A stretch of DNA of 64,000 bases from Sphagnum compactum (GCA_965153455.1 OZ234500.1:3720001-3784000), one strand, 5' to 3'; counted from the first letter of the stretch, positions 23,111 to 36,390 are shown. Numbers and translations: made by a program. Notes: generated from the sequence alone by a model not told the origin.

Positions 23111-26100
23111 CAAAATATGAATAGAAAACATGTGAATATACTTATATCTTTTTGGCTATCTATTTGAAACATGTTTAGAAATCTGGTGTTTGTTTTTTTC
23201 AATTTTTATTTTAAATTTCAATATTTTTTGTTTTATTTTCCAAATCATTGAATTTGTGGCAAAAATTTGTCCAACCTTTCGAAACAATGAGAAAGTCAAC
23301 ACCCAAAAATAAGGCTGATGAAGCAGTGGTTTTTCTTTTCTTCTGGAGAAATTTCACTAAATCTCAACCTCAGGAAATAGTCTGTTCCAAATTATGTTAT
23401 GTCACAAAAAAAAATGCCAAATTTTGAAATTTTAAATAAAAATAAATAAAAATTAAAAATAAAGTTACCAGATCCTATATGAAGTTCTAGTAAGGTGCTA
23501 AAAATATAGAAGGATGCTTAAATTTTCTTACTTTAATAAAGAAATTGACAAAATAAAAAAGTAATTATTAAAAATAAAGACATTGGTATGAAGTACAAAG
23601 TCTATTAGGCAACCAGCTGCCATGGATTATTCTTCCCCCTTCCCTAGGCAGTTTAAGAACCAGAATGGTCTGAGTTGGCAAATTACGGTGCTCAGAATGG
23701 TATGATTTGGCAAATCATGTAGTCGGAAACTCAGGTGTCAGAATTGAGATTGGACATTCCAGAATAATAACACACACCAGCTGGATTATGTATTGGTATG
23801 AGCCCCATTATGGCGGGGACAAGAGAGTTATGATCAACATTGCATTACGTGCTGGAATGGGCCAGGCATTGCCCATTCTAGTGCATAATGGCCTTGCACC
23901 TGAACTCCACCATGTATTAGGTATCAATACATTCACTTATGTCTTTATATTAAAATCAATCACATAAGTAGGAAGTGGCTTTTCAAACTTGACAATGGTT
24001 AATTTAATGGGTTTCCAAAAGAAATCATGGATGTACTTTGTGCACAAAAAATGGGCGAGTACCATAGTAACTTACCATATTTGACACCTTAATGCTAAAT
24101 TATTTATTTATTTATTAAAATGCATTTTGGCATGCAGTATAATATTTTTGAAGATTTTTTGCTTTCATTTTAGAAATATTTAATATTTCGACATGTGAAT
24201 GAGGATGTTAATCATTTTCATCCAGTTTGATACATAACATTGATGTGTTATAGTTTTTTTGATCCTTGTTTTTATTTGCCTTTGTGTTTTTTAATTATCT
24301 TTTGCAATGCTTCAATTCATCTCTACATACTTCAAAATGCAACAAATTGTACTAGGATGCATGAAGGATTTATGTTTTTGATGATTGGTCAAAATGTTAA
24401 ATAATGATTCTCAATGAACTCAAAAATCATGTGTCGAATTTTAACATATGCATAATGATACCCATCATTTGCATATTTGCTCCTACAATATCTCATTTTC
24501 CATAAAATCTCAAGGTTATATTATTGCCAAAACATAATGTGTACAATTGTGATGGAAAAAAAAATGAAAAACATGTTGATAACCAAGGTTCATAACCTTT
24601 AGGTTTTTAAAATTTTCAATGTTATGTAACTTGAAATTTCAACATTTTTGCATGTTGGGCATTAAATTTCTCAACAAATTCGCAATATAAAAAGTAATTT
24701 AAGTATTGTTGAATCGGTTAAGGTACTAAGGTAATGCCTCTTGCTTTCTCTACCCTTGCCCATCTTATGTTTCACTTGTTCGTCTTATGTATCTGGCATA
24801 ATGACATAATGGTTCAATCATTGGTTTCATCATTCATGTGATGCACAATGTGTAATGAATTCAAATTGTAAATGCCTATCAGATTTGTAGCCAATATAGT
24901 TAGCCTTTAGCATGTAGAGTTAAGGATGGAGATCGTTTCATTAAGTAATCAAGTATAAACTTGGGTTTTGCATTGCTTCCACTTCCAATGACCCATTAAC
25001 TATTTTTTATTGCTTCTTATGTTCCCATATGGTTTCCCATAGTTCATCATTATTTATGTCAATTTCAAATTTAATTTAATTTGAATCATTATAGGATATC
25101 ATGGACATAAAAAGGCAAAAGTTCATCTACCTTTTCATATCCATGTTGATGGGTAAAAGAAAAGGAGTGAGATAATTATTAGGAAAGTTAATGAGAAAGG
25201 AGATAGTCATTAAAATAGGAGGTAATATTATTGTCCCTTCAAGTTTTGATGACAAGGTTTACAATCGACATTCATTTTTGTGTGAACATGTAATGTTGTA
25301 TTTGCTCAAAGTGAGCCATCGTAGCTTGCATTTGTAAATCATATGAAAAAAGAGACTCAAAATGAAGATGAGCTTCCAATTTTTAAATTGAAGGACTTAT
25401 TGAAATTGGCAAAGGAAGATCTTAACTGGGGACAAATGAATACCACCATGCTTGAAATGGTCCAAAATGTTACATAAAAATAAATAAATAAATATATATA
25501 TATATAAAAGAAACTGGCACTACAAAATTGTTATGAATAATATTTTATTTCAATTTAAATTGCATTCCATGCATTACTTGTACCAATATATGTATGGTTT
25601 AGTGTTGCATTAACTAATATATCTAATGAATATCAATATTGATGTAGTAGCAAAACGGTCTTTCATTGAAGTTTCCTTTTTTATTGTCATAGATGATATT
25701 TTCAAATATATATATATTGAAGCATTCATTAAGAAAGGTTTTGCACAACAAAAAAAACTAGCAATAATGCCATAATTCATAACAAAATAACATGTTCATA
25801 TCAAAAGAGTTAGGAGGATAATATCCTAGGTTTATATAGATATTTTTGGTTTCAAAAATGAAAACTTGTATATAAACCATAATACTTGATTAATCAAATA
25901 TCTCCCCATTTCCTCCTTGGGAAATCATATTGTGCCGAGTAGTCATAAACAAAACACCATGTTGGACTTGTCTTTGATATGAATGTTGCTATTGATATTG
26001 ATATCGAGCATAAGCCTATAGTATTACCAAACCAACATTAATATGCGTACCAATGTTGGATGGATATTAATTTGGTATATATATTAAGACTTTTCAATTT

Positions 26101-26516
26101 GTACATATGAATCTCATACATGTACATAAAATTTAATTTATCTTCATGTACCAACCTAGCCTCAATACCAAAGTATCCACATGGATTTTTTTAGTATGAG
26201 CATGAAGATTTTAAAACTACATGGGCCAATAAATTTTAAATCATTTTAAGCCATACAATTTTTATTACCAACTTCAAGTTGTCATTTAACTATAGTCCAA
26301 TTTGACAGTAATTAGAGATTTGATATGCCCTATCAATAGGTGAACATGCATTGTTGGAATAAAAAAAGGAAAAAATTCTCAAATCTTTTCCCATAAACAC
26401 ATTCATTGTTAAACATTGATTATAAGCTTCAAATATACATACCAAGTTGTATTAAATAAATTTGTTATAACGAACATACAAAATAGGGCTTGTCAGAATA
26501 TATATATATATATATA

Positions 26517-28638
26517 CAGTAAAACCTGTCTAAAGTGATATTGCTGGGACCAGAGGTAGGATATCACTTTATACAGGTTATCGCTTTAGGCAGGTACAGT
26601 ACATACAGTATCATACACACACGTTTTCCTTTTTTTTACCGTTATCGTTTGTATCGTTAGGGCGTTAGTTCGTGGCTGCTCGTACCCGCGTGCTGGGGGA
26701 AGTTCCACAGAAAAAAAACCCCTGTTTGCGTGTGGGTCCACCTCAGGAACCGCATTGCAAGTACCACCCCGTCACATCCTCATGCGCAAAGTCTTTTCCA
26801 TGCCGAAGAAAGGTCAGCAATACACCACGACGACGGACGAGGTCCGCCTCGCCCTCGTACGGTACAAGAAAGATCATCCTGGTGCCACACAGAAAGAGCT
26901 GATCAAGTGGCTAGAGGACACTCATCAGCTCAAGGTCAGCCAAGCAACGGTGTCGGGCACACTCAAACGGTCGGCAGAACTGCTCGCCAAGGCCACCACC
27001 TCCAACCTCAGCTCTAAGCGTCAGAAGACGGTGAAATTCCCTGTCATGGAGGCTGCCTTAGCCGAATGGTTCCTTGCCAACCAGGAACACGTCAACCTGA
27101 GCGGGGACCTCATACGTGAGAGCGCAATGAAGATCATTAACCGCCTGTACCCGGATCACCCGCCGTTTGAGTTTTCAAATGGCTGGCTTGAAGCTTTCAA
27201 GGTGCGTCATGGGATCAAGAAGCATCACAGGTTCGGGGAAAGCGGTTCAGTCGACATGACTACTGTTGCAGCTGCCCTTCCAGGAATTCGTCAAGTTCTT
27301 GACGCGTACGAATGGCGTGACATCTACAACATGGATGAGAGTGGGTTGTTCTACCGCATGCAGGTACATACTGTAAGTTCAAAAAGATATCAAATGAGTT
27401 TGTCCCTGGCTAACTAAGCATCTTTGCCCGCATTGCTGGCGGACAACTCCCTTGCGACAAAGCAGCTCGAAGGCAGGAAACAGAGCAAGGAGCGTTTGAC
27501 CCTGGCGCTGTGTTGCAACAGCGACGGCTCTTACAAGCTCCCATTGTGGGTGATTGGCAAGTTTAAGAACCCCAGGTGTTTCAAGAACATCAACGTCACG
27601 TCACTTGGGTGCGTATACAAGAACAATGCGTCCGCGTAGATGACACAGATCATCTTCCTGGAGTGGCTCCGGGCATTTGATCTCCATGTTTCCGGCCGGA
27701 AGGTCCTCTTGATCCTGGATAACTTCAGCGGGCACACTCCGGTGGAGAAGATTCCGGATCACATCCGCCTCCGGAACATGACCATTCTCTACCTACCTCC
27801 GAACATGACCTCGAAGATTCAACCGTGCGATGCCGGCATCATCCGCAACTTCAAGGCCTACTACCGTCGCCGCTTCAACCGTGCTCTTCTCCAGCGCATT
27901 GAGGACAAGGTGCCAGAGCCGGAGAAGGTCGACATTTTGGGGGCCATCCAGTTTGCCGTCCCCGCGTGGAATTATGAAGTCAAGCCAACGACGATTGCCA
28001 ACTGCTTCCTACACTGCAAGATCCGGTTGACAGAACAGGCTGAGGCAGTTGAAAACGTCACGGAGGACGACCTGGTGGACCACGAGGTCATCGCGGATCT
28101 ACAGTCACAAATCCATCGCTTCCGCTACAGGAACCCAATGGACATCAGAAACCTGCTCAACTACCCGGAGGAGCAGATCACGTCATACACGCCGGATCTT
28201 GATAGCATCATTGAGGATCACCTTGAAGAAGCCGGACTTGCTCCAGTGCTGCATGAGGAAGAGGACGACAACAAAGAAGTGCCTACCATGAGTGTCGCTG
28301 ACGCTTCCGAGATGCTGGATAAGCTTGTGATCTTTTTCATGCAGCAACAGGATGCGGACGAATCTTGTGTGAGTTCCATCCAGAAATTGAAGGATAAGGT
28401 GAGTATGATCCGTACCAACCGAATGGTTTAGAAGAACATTGACAGGTTCTTCAAGCATATCTAGCTTGTTTTGTAGTTGTTTTTGTCTTTTATTTTTTGA
28501 AATGTGCTGAATATCATTTTAGATAAGGAGTGGGACCAATAAAAATTATCGAGTATCACTTTACGGAGGTTTATCACATTTTGTATGGGGCCTGAGTTGG
28601 GACCGAGTCGTGTTTATCACTTTAGACATGTTTTACTA
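26517..28638 (+). mobile_element. pogo/Tigger-type Tc1-mariner transposon
   Basis: The element is 2,122 bp with 24-bp terminal inverted repeats: 26517..26540 begins CAGTAAAACCTGTCTAAAG and 28615..28638 is its reverse complement at 22 of 24 positions. The first base of the right end is changed (ACTA instead of ACTG). It is flanked by TA on both sides within (TA)n tracts, the pogo target choice. Subterminal copies of the ATCACTTTA and TGGGACC motifs occur at both ends. The coding part is visibly GC-rich, unlike the AT-rich surroundings. Confidence 0.93.
26800..28431 (+). pseudogene. pogo-type transposase (CENP-B-like HTH plus DDE_1), disabled
   Basis: The protein starts MPKKGQQYTTTTDEVR (an ATG 18 nt upstream is also possible). 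An N-terminal helix-turn-helix (ELIKWLEDTHQLKVSQATVS) is followed by a CENP-B-type DNA-binding region ending NGWLEAFKVRHGIKKHHR. The DDE catalytic blocks are IYNMDESGLFYRM, VLLILDNFSGH and MTSKIQPCDAGIIRNFKAYY. Two lesions: a TAG at 27637-27639 replaces the Trp of the usual KAWMT motif (read here ASA*MTQ), and 75 nt at 27364-27438 with an in-frame TAA interrupts [13 protein letters not shown]. That insert begins GTACAT and contains CTAAC, so it may be an intron whose final AG has become TG. The remaining frame is open to TAG 28431, giving a largely preserved catalytic domain, so inactivation was recent. Confidence 0.9.
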
Positions 28639-29327
28639 TATATATATATAGAGAGAGAGAGAGAAAAAAATAAAAAAATAAATAAATTTTGCCTGGAGTA
28701 CTCATATGTAAGCTTGTGTTTTCTTACTTCTTCTTGAGTCCTTGTTTTCTCCAAGCAGCTCTATTCGTCCCCTATTGTTTGAGCACATTTCAACTTGCAT
28801 CTATATAGGTACCGAAAGGAGGGGTTAAATGGTCATTCTTTTGAAGAGTGAGGGGGCAAAGTGATGTTTCTATTTGCAACTACCAAAATAGTTTTTAAAA
28901 ATTGATGATGGGCCAATCAATTTGACTCTTGTAAATTTTTTTAATAAAAAAGACACCTATGGTGACACCCATGAACTAATTAATAGAAAGAGAAATATAC
29001 TACCATATTATTCTAAAATAGGGAATTGTGTTCTCTTGAAAGGTATTTTGGGAAGCCAAGAGACTTTGTGGTAAAATGTTACAAAAATGTAGGAAAATAG
29101 TCTTGGAAGGATGGCATGACAATTACCTTTAGGTCCAACTAAGTAAGAAAATGCAAGTGGTGAACAAATGTTTTTATATGTATGAAAGTGTGCATTGTTG
29201 CAAATTCTTGCAAAATTTTGACAATAAATTCTAAAAAATCTTTACAAATTGCTAGATTTTCATACTTTGCCCTTGAGTAGGTAGCTGAAAAATATAAGGA
29301 TGTTCAAAAATAATTTTTCATAATTTT

Positions 29328-29388
29328 ATAAGCCAAATTTGGCTAAATTGGCTTATGGATGATAGTCACCTCAACTACATCACAAACT
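29328..29388 (-). repeat. Short dispersed repeat, copy 2 of 3 (inverted)
   Basis: The reverse complement reads GTGATGTAGTTGAGGTGACT then ATCATCCATAAGCCAATTT, matching 23041-23110 and 58533-58605. Confidence 0.6.
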
Positions 29389-31278
29389 ATTAAAAAGACA
29401 CTAGTGGTGAATATAAGGTGGTAAACAAAAAATTAATCATATTATGTACATGTGTATGGCACATTATGGACACTAAAAGGAGCTAGGGGCACAAGGTCAA
29501 ATTTGTTTCCAAGGATTAGATATAACACATAGGGTTCATATGTTGGTCTAGTTTTCTAAGATTTTCATTTTTCATACCCAACATACAATTTGGTGCAAGA
29601 TATAAATTTTTTTAATCTTTGTTTTATATCATATACGTTATGCACTCATGCTTTGAACCACATAAAAATGAATAACAGATTTAGTTATAGACACATTTTC
29701 AAAAGGTCAAAAACATTTTTGAACTAGTGTTTTGCGACTCGTCCTTTTGAAAAGCATCTTTCCTACCAATTTTGACACTATACAATTTATTTGAAAGTTC
29801 TTTAAGTTTGGGTTTGAACTAGATTTTGTCAAATTTAAACCCAAGTTTGGTTTTAATTGTACCAATTTTTTCAAATTCAGGAACCTTTGGGCTTGGTTCG
29901 AAAACTGGATTTAAAAATTATGTATACAATACACTCCCTCAATGCTAAAAATTGTATGAGTACAAAGTTGCACAACAAATTTAAACAATGTTTTATATAT
30001 GTACAAAGTTTAACAACTAACTAATATTGATGCTTTTGAATAAATTTCATCAATTTTAACCTTTTCTTTTTCAATTGTAAATATTAAGAGCCTCTTAAAT
30101 TTTGAGAATGTTTGGTGCACATTTGAGAATGAAAAAAAAAGTTTGAATTTTTTTTTTGGGTCCATAACCGAACATGCAAAAAGACTCTTGAAACATCATC
30201 CAATTTTAAACTTTCTTAGTAATGTAACCTATTTTCAAAATAAAAGAATAATTCAATTTATGGTGTTTTCCTTACGATTTTTCAAAAATATAAATATATA
30301 ATTTAAAGCATTATTCACACACCCTATGACTTATGTGGTGCTTGCACCCATGAATTGAAAGACAATACTTTTGCAAGTGGTATTTGCAAACATGAACAAA
30401 GAAATTCAAAACATCTTTTAATGATGAATTGTAGTAAAATCTAAGGCCTTCGGAAAGCCTATATGAAGAAGCTTGTTCAAGATAATTAGTGAACTGTGGA
30501 ATGGGTGGAAATAATTTCAACAAATCCATCATAATCACATGCATTGCAAAACAAATTGTACATAATAAATAAGATACAATCTCTATATGGAAATGTATCT
30601 GTGCCATATATTGTTTGGGCATACACTTTACCCAGTTTCAAATAATTACCTTTCCCAAGTAGGTAAAGAGGAAACCTCAAATATATGTGAACTAGACCTG
30701 TAGGGCAAAGGCAAGGTATATATTTGCATTGCAGCACATACCAGGAGGCACTTAACAAGCAGAGGATGCGCTTGAAAGAAAAGTCCTAAACCCTAAACTT
30801 TCAGGCTTTGAATTTGTAGAGGCTTTGGTGGATGCCACTTGTAACAATAGTCGCAGTAAATGTTTTTTACTGTGATACCTGGTGGGTGCCACAGTAAAAA
30901 AACTGGCACCCTTCTGATATCCGTTGGGTATTGCAGTAACAAAAGTATTAAAAAATTAACACGAAACGTCTCAGCCGAGGAGTTATTTATTAGGCTTGAT
31001 AATATACCCTCGCAATACATTGGGAAATTCTTGCCATGTTTTGACCTTTTTTTTAATGCTTCCCGTCAATACCAGTTTTAGGGCAGCACGGCATTCCACT
31101 CCTTGAGGCTTTGTGGTCAATATGCACATATAGTGCCTATATGCCAGGGTTTTCCCCTGTGCGAGGGCATTCATGAGGAGAATGTTATATGAAGCTAAAC
31201 CTTTGTGGATCACAAGGTGTAGAAGGAAAAGGGTCTTTGTGGTCACTCTTCAAAAGTGGGAGTGATTTGACACCTATA

Positions 31279-31305
31279 AGAGCATCCCCACGGATGGGAT
31301 GCTCT
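31279..31305. repeat. Perfect 10-bp hairpin (AGAGCATCCC)
   Basis: AGAGCATCCC at 31279-31288 pairs exactly with GGGATGCTCT at 31296-31305 across a 7-nt loop. A GAGCATCC-type end is common in plant MITEs, so this may be a terminal or internal hairpin of one. Confidence 0.6.
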
Positions 31306-34109
31306 GTATGTGACCCTTTCACATTAAAATGGAATGAAGAAAAGTCAAGAGATATGCCGGTTTGGCTCAGGAAATTGGTTTATCTCCGGCATATTTGCAC
31401 AGTTTGCTCAAGCTGATAAAAACAGATAGCAAAGCTGTGCAGCTGCTAGAGAAGAATGTAATAAAAAATATGATCTGACTGCTGTGCCCTGTTTTTGATT
31501 GGCCAATCATAATGATCGGTCCAGGTGGTTCGCAATTAGTAAGTAGTTCTCACCTGTTTGTTTGCAGTCCCTCTTTCAATCTTATGGAGGGGGTTGCAAA
31601 AAAGGAAATAACTAAACTTGGATGTGAGAAATATTTGTGGAGGGTCACATACTCAGCACTGGTGGAGATAATTATGATGATTTTCAACATGTCAACTTCA
31701 TATTTCCACAAAATTTCGTTTCACTATTTTGGGGATTATTTAATGACGAAACTGACCTTAGGGTAAGGTAGTAGTATCTTTAAAATTGAAAGAGGTTCCA
31801 GCACTCTCAGCAAGTCAAGTCCCGCTTGTCTATTTCTGAAGATATTTGACACAAAAGTTTCTCTAGGTAGATCTGGCCCCCAGTGAACCACCACCGACGT
31901 TGTTGGTACCAGAGTTTTTTTTTTTTTGGGCGAATTTTCACCACCTGGCTACCAAAAAAAAAGAGAGGGCTGCGAATCCAACAAAGGGATTTTTGAGATT
32001 TTTTAAAAAACATTCGCCATTACTCGAGGAAAAAAAAGAAAAAGTTAGAAGTCGCCAGACTTAGACAGTGTGTTTCATTAGGTTCTCAGAATTAAGTAGG
32101 ATTCCAAAAAAGATCTACTAGTCCACCAGGACAGTCACCATTTATTGCTAATTAATGCTGAGGATCCTTGCCAGTACACCTACTTGAGGAATTTGAAAAA
32201 AAAATAACACTAGTTGGTACCATGATAAAAACCCCAAAATCCATTTAAATTACTTCTAAATATTAAAAATACCCCATGCTTAGATTAAATCAAGGTTTCT
32301 GAGTTTAAATCTAACAATTTTTTGGGTCTAATATGGCCACTAAGAGGCCTCAACTCAAAAAAGGTGAAGGTAGCAAACAGTGTTGGACAGTTCTCAAGTT
32401 TTTAAAGACTTGTCAAGTCCAAGTTTTAGAAGACTTTAATTGACTCCCCTTTGTTTTTTCATATTTTAAAAATTATTTTTCAAGAGACCCTTGTAAAGTT
32501 TCAAAAATTTGAGAAAATTATTTTCACTTGGGTTTCAAAGTGCTGGGTCTCACACATTTCAGACTCGCCAATATTTATAAGTGGCTTTCACATACTGATT
32601 TTCAGAAGTTATTTTGTTTCAGACCTATAATTTTAATGTTTTTAATTAAAAAATTAAAAAATTGTGAAGGAATGAAAAAAATTTCTTCTAACATTTTGTA
32701 TGCATAATTTCATCTTGTTTAAATGAACCTTCTAACTCCTTTTCAAAATTGAAATCTTTCTCAACCAACTCCACTAAATTGCAAGGACATTTATAACCAT
32801 CTATAGAATTAGCTAGCCAATTTATGCTATCAAAAATCAAAAAATTTAAATGATTTGATTGTAAACAACATCTCTTTAGTTTGTAAATATGCACATTTTT
32901 TTAAAAAAAAATTCAGTCTCAATTTGCGATTTTACAATGCCTAAGATTTAGAGGCCAAAAGACCACCAGAAAGAAGTGTGTGCTTTCATGTTCCCCACCA
33001 TTGACGAAGACACTTAACTTCCTTGGGATCCATTTGATAGCATTTAAAAATCAACAATTCTGATGACAAGTTCCACTGATGACAAGTTATCTCGCTGGAT
33101 CTTTTGTGTTGACAATTTGTTAAAAAAATTCAAATTAAAATCTTCATCAAATGTTTGTTCTACACATTTAACTTTTGTTGGGTAAAGATGTGTTCAACAT
33201 ATTGGCCTCGGTGATATTTTTAGTTTTGTGAATTTTTTTTTGAGGAAAAAAGGGAATTTTCATTTTTTTTCCTAGTGTAAAATGTGTTTTCCAGCAAAAA
33301 AAATTTGGCATGTTAGTGAAGTGAAAAGAAAAAGGAAAAAAAAAGACTGATGAAGCTTAAATAAACGGTTCATTTAAAAGCATTTTGTATGAACCTAGAT
33401 TTCCAAAGGCAACTATCTCAACAAACCAGCTTTGTAGCACTAGTTCCATTATCTCAAAAGACATCTCAAAATCTTCACATCTGCCAAGGCAATGAGAAAA
33501 TCTCACATGTGTCACCATGTCAAAGCCCTTGAGAAAAATTTCATGTCTCTTGAGGACCAACTACTAGAACAACCCAAAAGTATCTCATCTTGAGGCTTGC
33601 ACTATTCAAGTGCAGGGCCCACGGAATGTTAAGGATGCTCACTAGTTCAATTAGGGGCTCACCATGCTTTCAGGCTACCGCCATCTAGTGGCCATTCAAT
33701 ACCTACAACATGAACAGGAATATGAACAGTGATAGGTATAGTTATTTTTGGGTCTTTTCTAGGTCTTTTTTAGGGTTTAGGGTTTTTTTCTGAGTGTATG
33801 CCTAATATGTTCATATAGGCTTATAGCTCCAAAATTTTTGTTGGTGTGCAGACATCCAGTCCTCCTCCCTTTGGAAAAGGGTATGACAGTAAAACTATCT
33901 TTCAAATCCACTTGTCTTTGATCTGTGTCTGCCATCTCATGCTGAGTTTTGAGCTATTTTTAAAGTGACTCAGGCAAGGGACAACAGCAAAACTCAGCAT
34001 GACACCCATAACGTTCTCTCTTGCTATTATAGCAACCTCTGGCAACACATGAACAAAACAATTCCAATATCTCTAGCAACCCCTTTGAAAATTTCAACAA
34101 AAAGAGAAC

Positions 34110-34660
34110 ACACACATAGGACCTTGCTAGAAAACACAAAAATACATGCAAGCACACAAAACAAAGCTTTGCCTCTAATCACAAAAAAATTTGCACAAAA
34201 ACAAAGCATGGTCTATATTAAAAACAAAAAACTTATTGGAAAACCCAACCGCACAAAATTTTGTGAGAAATCAAAGCACCACTAGCCTAGCACAAAAAAA
34301 ACACAAAAAATGGATACAAAACAAACCTTTGCTAGACCTTGTTGGCAAACACACTTTGTTTTTGCAAAAAAAAGCTTCACTAGACCTTGCTGTAAAATAA
34401 AGCTTCACTAGACCTTGTTGGAAAACAAAGCTTCACCTTCAATGGTGAACCGCACAAAAATTTGTGAGAAAACAAAGCACGAGTTGCATAAAAAAATTGT
34501 TGGAAGACAAACCTTCATGCCTAGAAACAAAAAAAATGAAAACCTTGCCAACTCACTTCCTCCTAAAAATTCCAGCATTGAAACTTCGGTGTTAGACTTT
34601 GTCGGAAAACAAAGCTTCACCTCCCATGATGGCCCAAACAAAAGAATGAAAACCTTACAC
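34110..34660 (+). repeat. Degenerate minisatellite (ACTAGACCTTG..AAAGCTTCAC)
   Basis: The unit TAGACCTTG.TGGAAAAC then AAAGCTTCAC occurs at about 34333, 34381, 34410 and, more diverged, at 34590. A second motif, CGCACAAAA.TTTGTGAGAAA then CAAAGCAC, occurs near 34250 and 34450, implying a higher-order duplication. Confidence 0.7.
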
Positions 34661-34761
34661 TTGCTTTGAAAACATTTAGTGATGACCCACAAGAAATGAT
34701 AACCTCCAAATTGCAATGATTAACACCAATAAGTAGCACCATAACTCAACACCAAACGAAG

Positions 34762-35059
34762 GCCCGCCTTACACTATAGGAGTCAGGGCCGATGTTCAAC
34801 CCAAAAATTAAGCATTCCTATTGGTGCAAAAGTTGAAATTGGTCCCAAGGGCTTTACACTAGGAGTCAAGGCCGAACTTTATGGCCTTGTATTGGCCGCA
34901 AGCCTGCGAAAAGGATACCATTGAATTTGGGAAGCCAATTTGCAAGCCTTGGGGCCAATGTTCCAGCATTTATTAGTAACTTGGGGCCAAACAAGAAGCC
35001 AAAAATGCTCAAAGTTGGCCATAAGTTTTTTTCGGCCCTGACTCCTAGTGTAAAGCGGG
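34762..35059. mobile_element. MITE with ~35-bp terminal inverted repeats
   Basis: The left end reads GGCCCGCCTTACACTATAGG followed by AGTCAGGGCCGA. The right end is the reverse complement of GGCCCGCTTTACACTAGG followed by AGTCAGGGCCGA. The body is about 300 bp. A third, partial copy of the end (GGGCTTTACACTAGGAGTCA) lies inside at about 34850-34880 in direct orientation with the left end. Flanking trinucleotides GAA / TAA could be a decayed TAA target duplication, which would suggest a PIF/Harbinger relative. No coding capacity. Confidence 0.8.
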
Positions 35060-35289
35060 CCTAAGATGACGTTGAAATTGAGTGCAAAAATGAGTTTCAA
35101 GCCTTTAAAAATCACTTTGTAAAACTTTCATGGCATGGTATTGCATGTCCATTTGTGTGTTGTCAACACAGGGTTCTAGTTAGGGGCCTTTAAGGCTAGC
35201 TTTAATAAATCAAACAATAGTAGACATGTTTTTTTCTGAACAAAACACACGACTACAACTTCAGTGAAAAAATCCCATCCTATTTTCTC

Positions 35290-35720
35290 TTTTATTTCTG
35301 ACCCAAAAACTCCTAAACATTGGTCGAATTCCCAGTCCTTTTTTTTCTTTTTCCTTGATCACAAATCTCCTAAACATTAGCAAAACCTGCGGCCTAAAAA
35401 TTCCATTTTCTCCAACACAAATACTCATAAAAGATTGGTAAAAATCTCAGCCTAATTTTCCTATTCTTGGATCCAACAACTTCTCCTCTGTTTTGTTTTC
35501 TTCTCCTACCAAAAAAACCTCCTAAAAATTTGGTCAAATTTCCCAGCCTATCTTTCCTATTCTCCAACCCCAAAAATTCATAAACATTGGTGCAATTCCC
35601 AACCTTTGTTTGTTCCCAGTCCAAAAACTCCTAAATATTTGTGATATTCCATTTCTTTAAATGTTCTTTTCCTTTGTATTTAAAAACTTCAAAACAAATG
35701 TGAAATTCCCAGCCTATGCA
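35290..35720 (+). repeat. Degenerate minisatellite (~65-bp unit)
   Basis: About six to seven diverged units of AAACTCCTAAACATTGGT then AATTCCCAGCCT and TTTTCCTATT.TCC occur in direct orientation. Non-coding. Confidence 0.65.
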
Positions 35721-36390
35721 ATAGTACTTGGAGGAGTGGGATTTTTAGGTACATACTTGCAAAACATGTGCAGAATGCTCCACCTTCCCTTTGTTTATTG
35801 GCCCCCACTTTTCTTCCCCCAACCCCCTCCAGAGTGAACCTGCACCCACCAGCACACCATCAACTGGATGGCCCTTATCACTTGAACCTCAACTGAGTTA
35901 ATATCTAGTTTCACCTCTTGGTAACCCATTGTGCAAGAAGTAGGTCCTATATATAGGTAGATAGGTAGGAAAATAGGTGACTACTAGGTAAGCAGATGGT
36001 TTATGCATAGGTAAGAGCTCTTTTAACCCACCTACACAAGCAACTGAGCTACCCACTATGCTAACCACTATAGTTAGCTTGCTAGGGAAGCAGAACCCAA
36101 CAAAAAACTGTTTTCTGACCATGTAAAGACCTGCAGAAAATTTCCTACTGTATTTGGAGGCCATCTTTCTAAGCCATAATTTTCTTCTCCCCTTTCCTTA
36201 TTTGATATGCTTCTCGCAATTGGAGGGGGTTTGGGAACTTGATGTTCCACGTGTGGTTCACCCACTTGGGTGGTTCATTTGTCTTCTTGTAAAGTGGGTC
36301 CGAGCATTTTGTTCCTTGGTTTTTCCTTTTTTTGGGTGCATTGGTTAATTTATGGTTGATAGGGTTCCATAATTTTTCGTCTCCAAAGGA

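Larger units (their letters stand above)
22145..26516. other. Promoter side of the germin-like gene, then gene-free AT-rich DNA
   Basis: Beyond the germin-like promoter region no gene could be supported. A short dispersed repeat sits at 23041-23110, and an (AT)n tract at 26498-26516 forms the insertion site of the pogo element. Open frames at 22701-23081 and 23707-23967 lack domains. Confidence 0.5.

Noticed and set aside
31905-31916. TTGGTACCAGAG resembling an initiator-Met tRNA primer-binding site
   Set aside because: Two mismatches and no LTR pair around it.
33357-33560. Possible pentatricopeptide fragment on the minus strand
   Set aside because: A few residues (LGRCED, LVLQSWF) resemble PPR repeats, but the match is too short and gapped to support.
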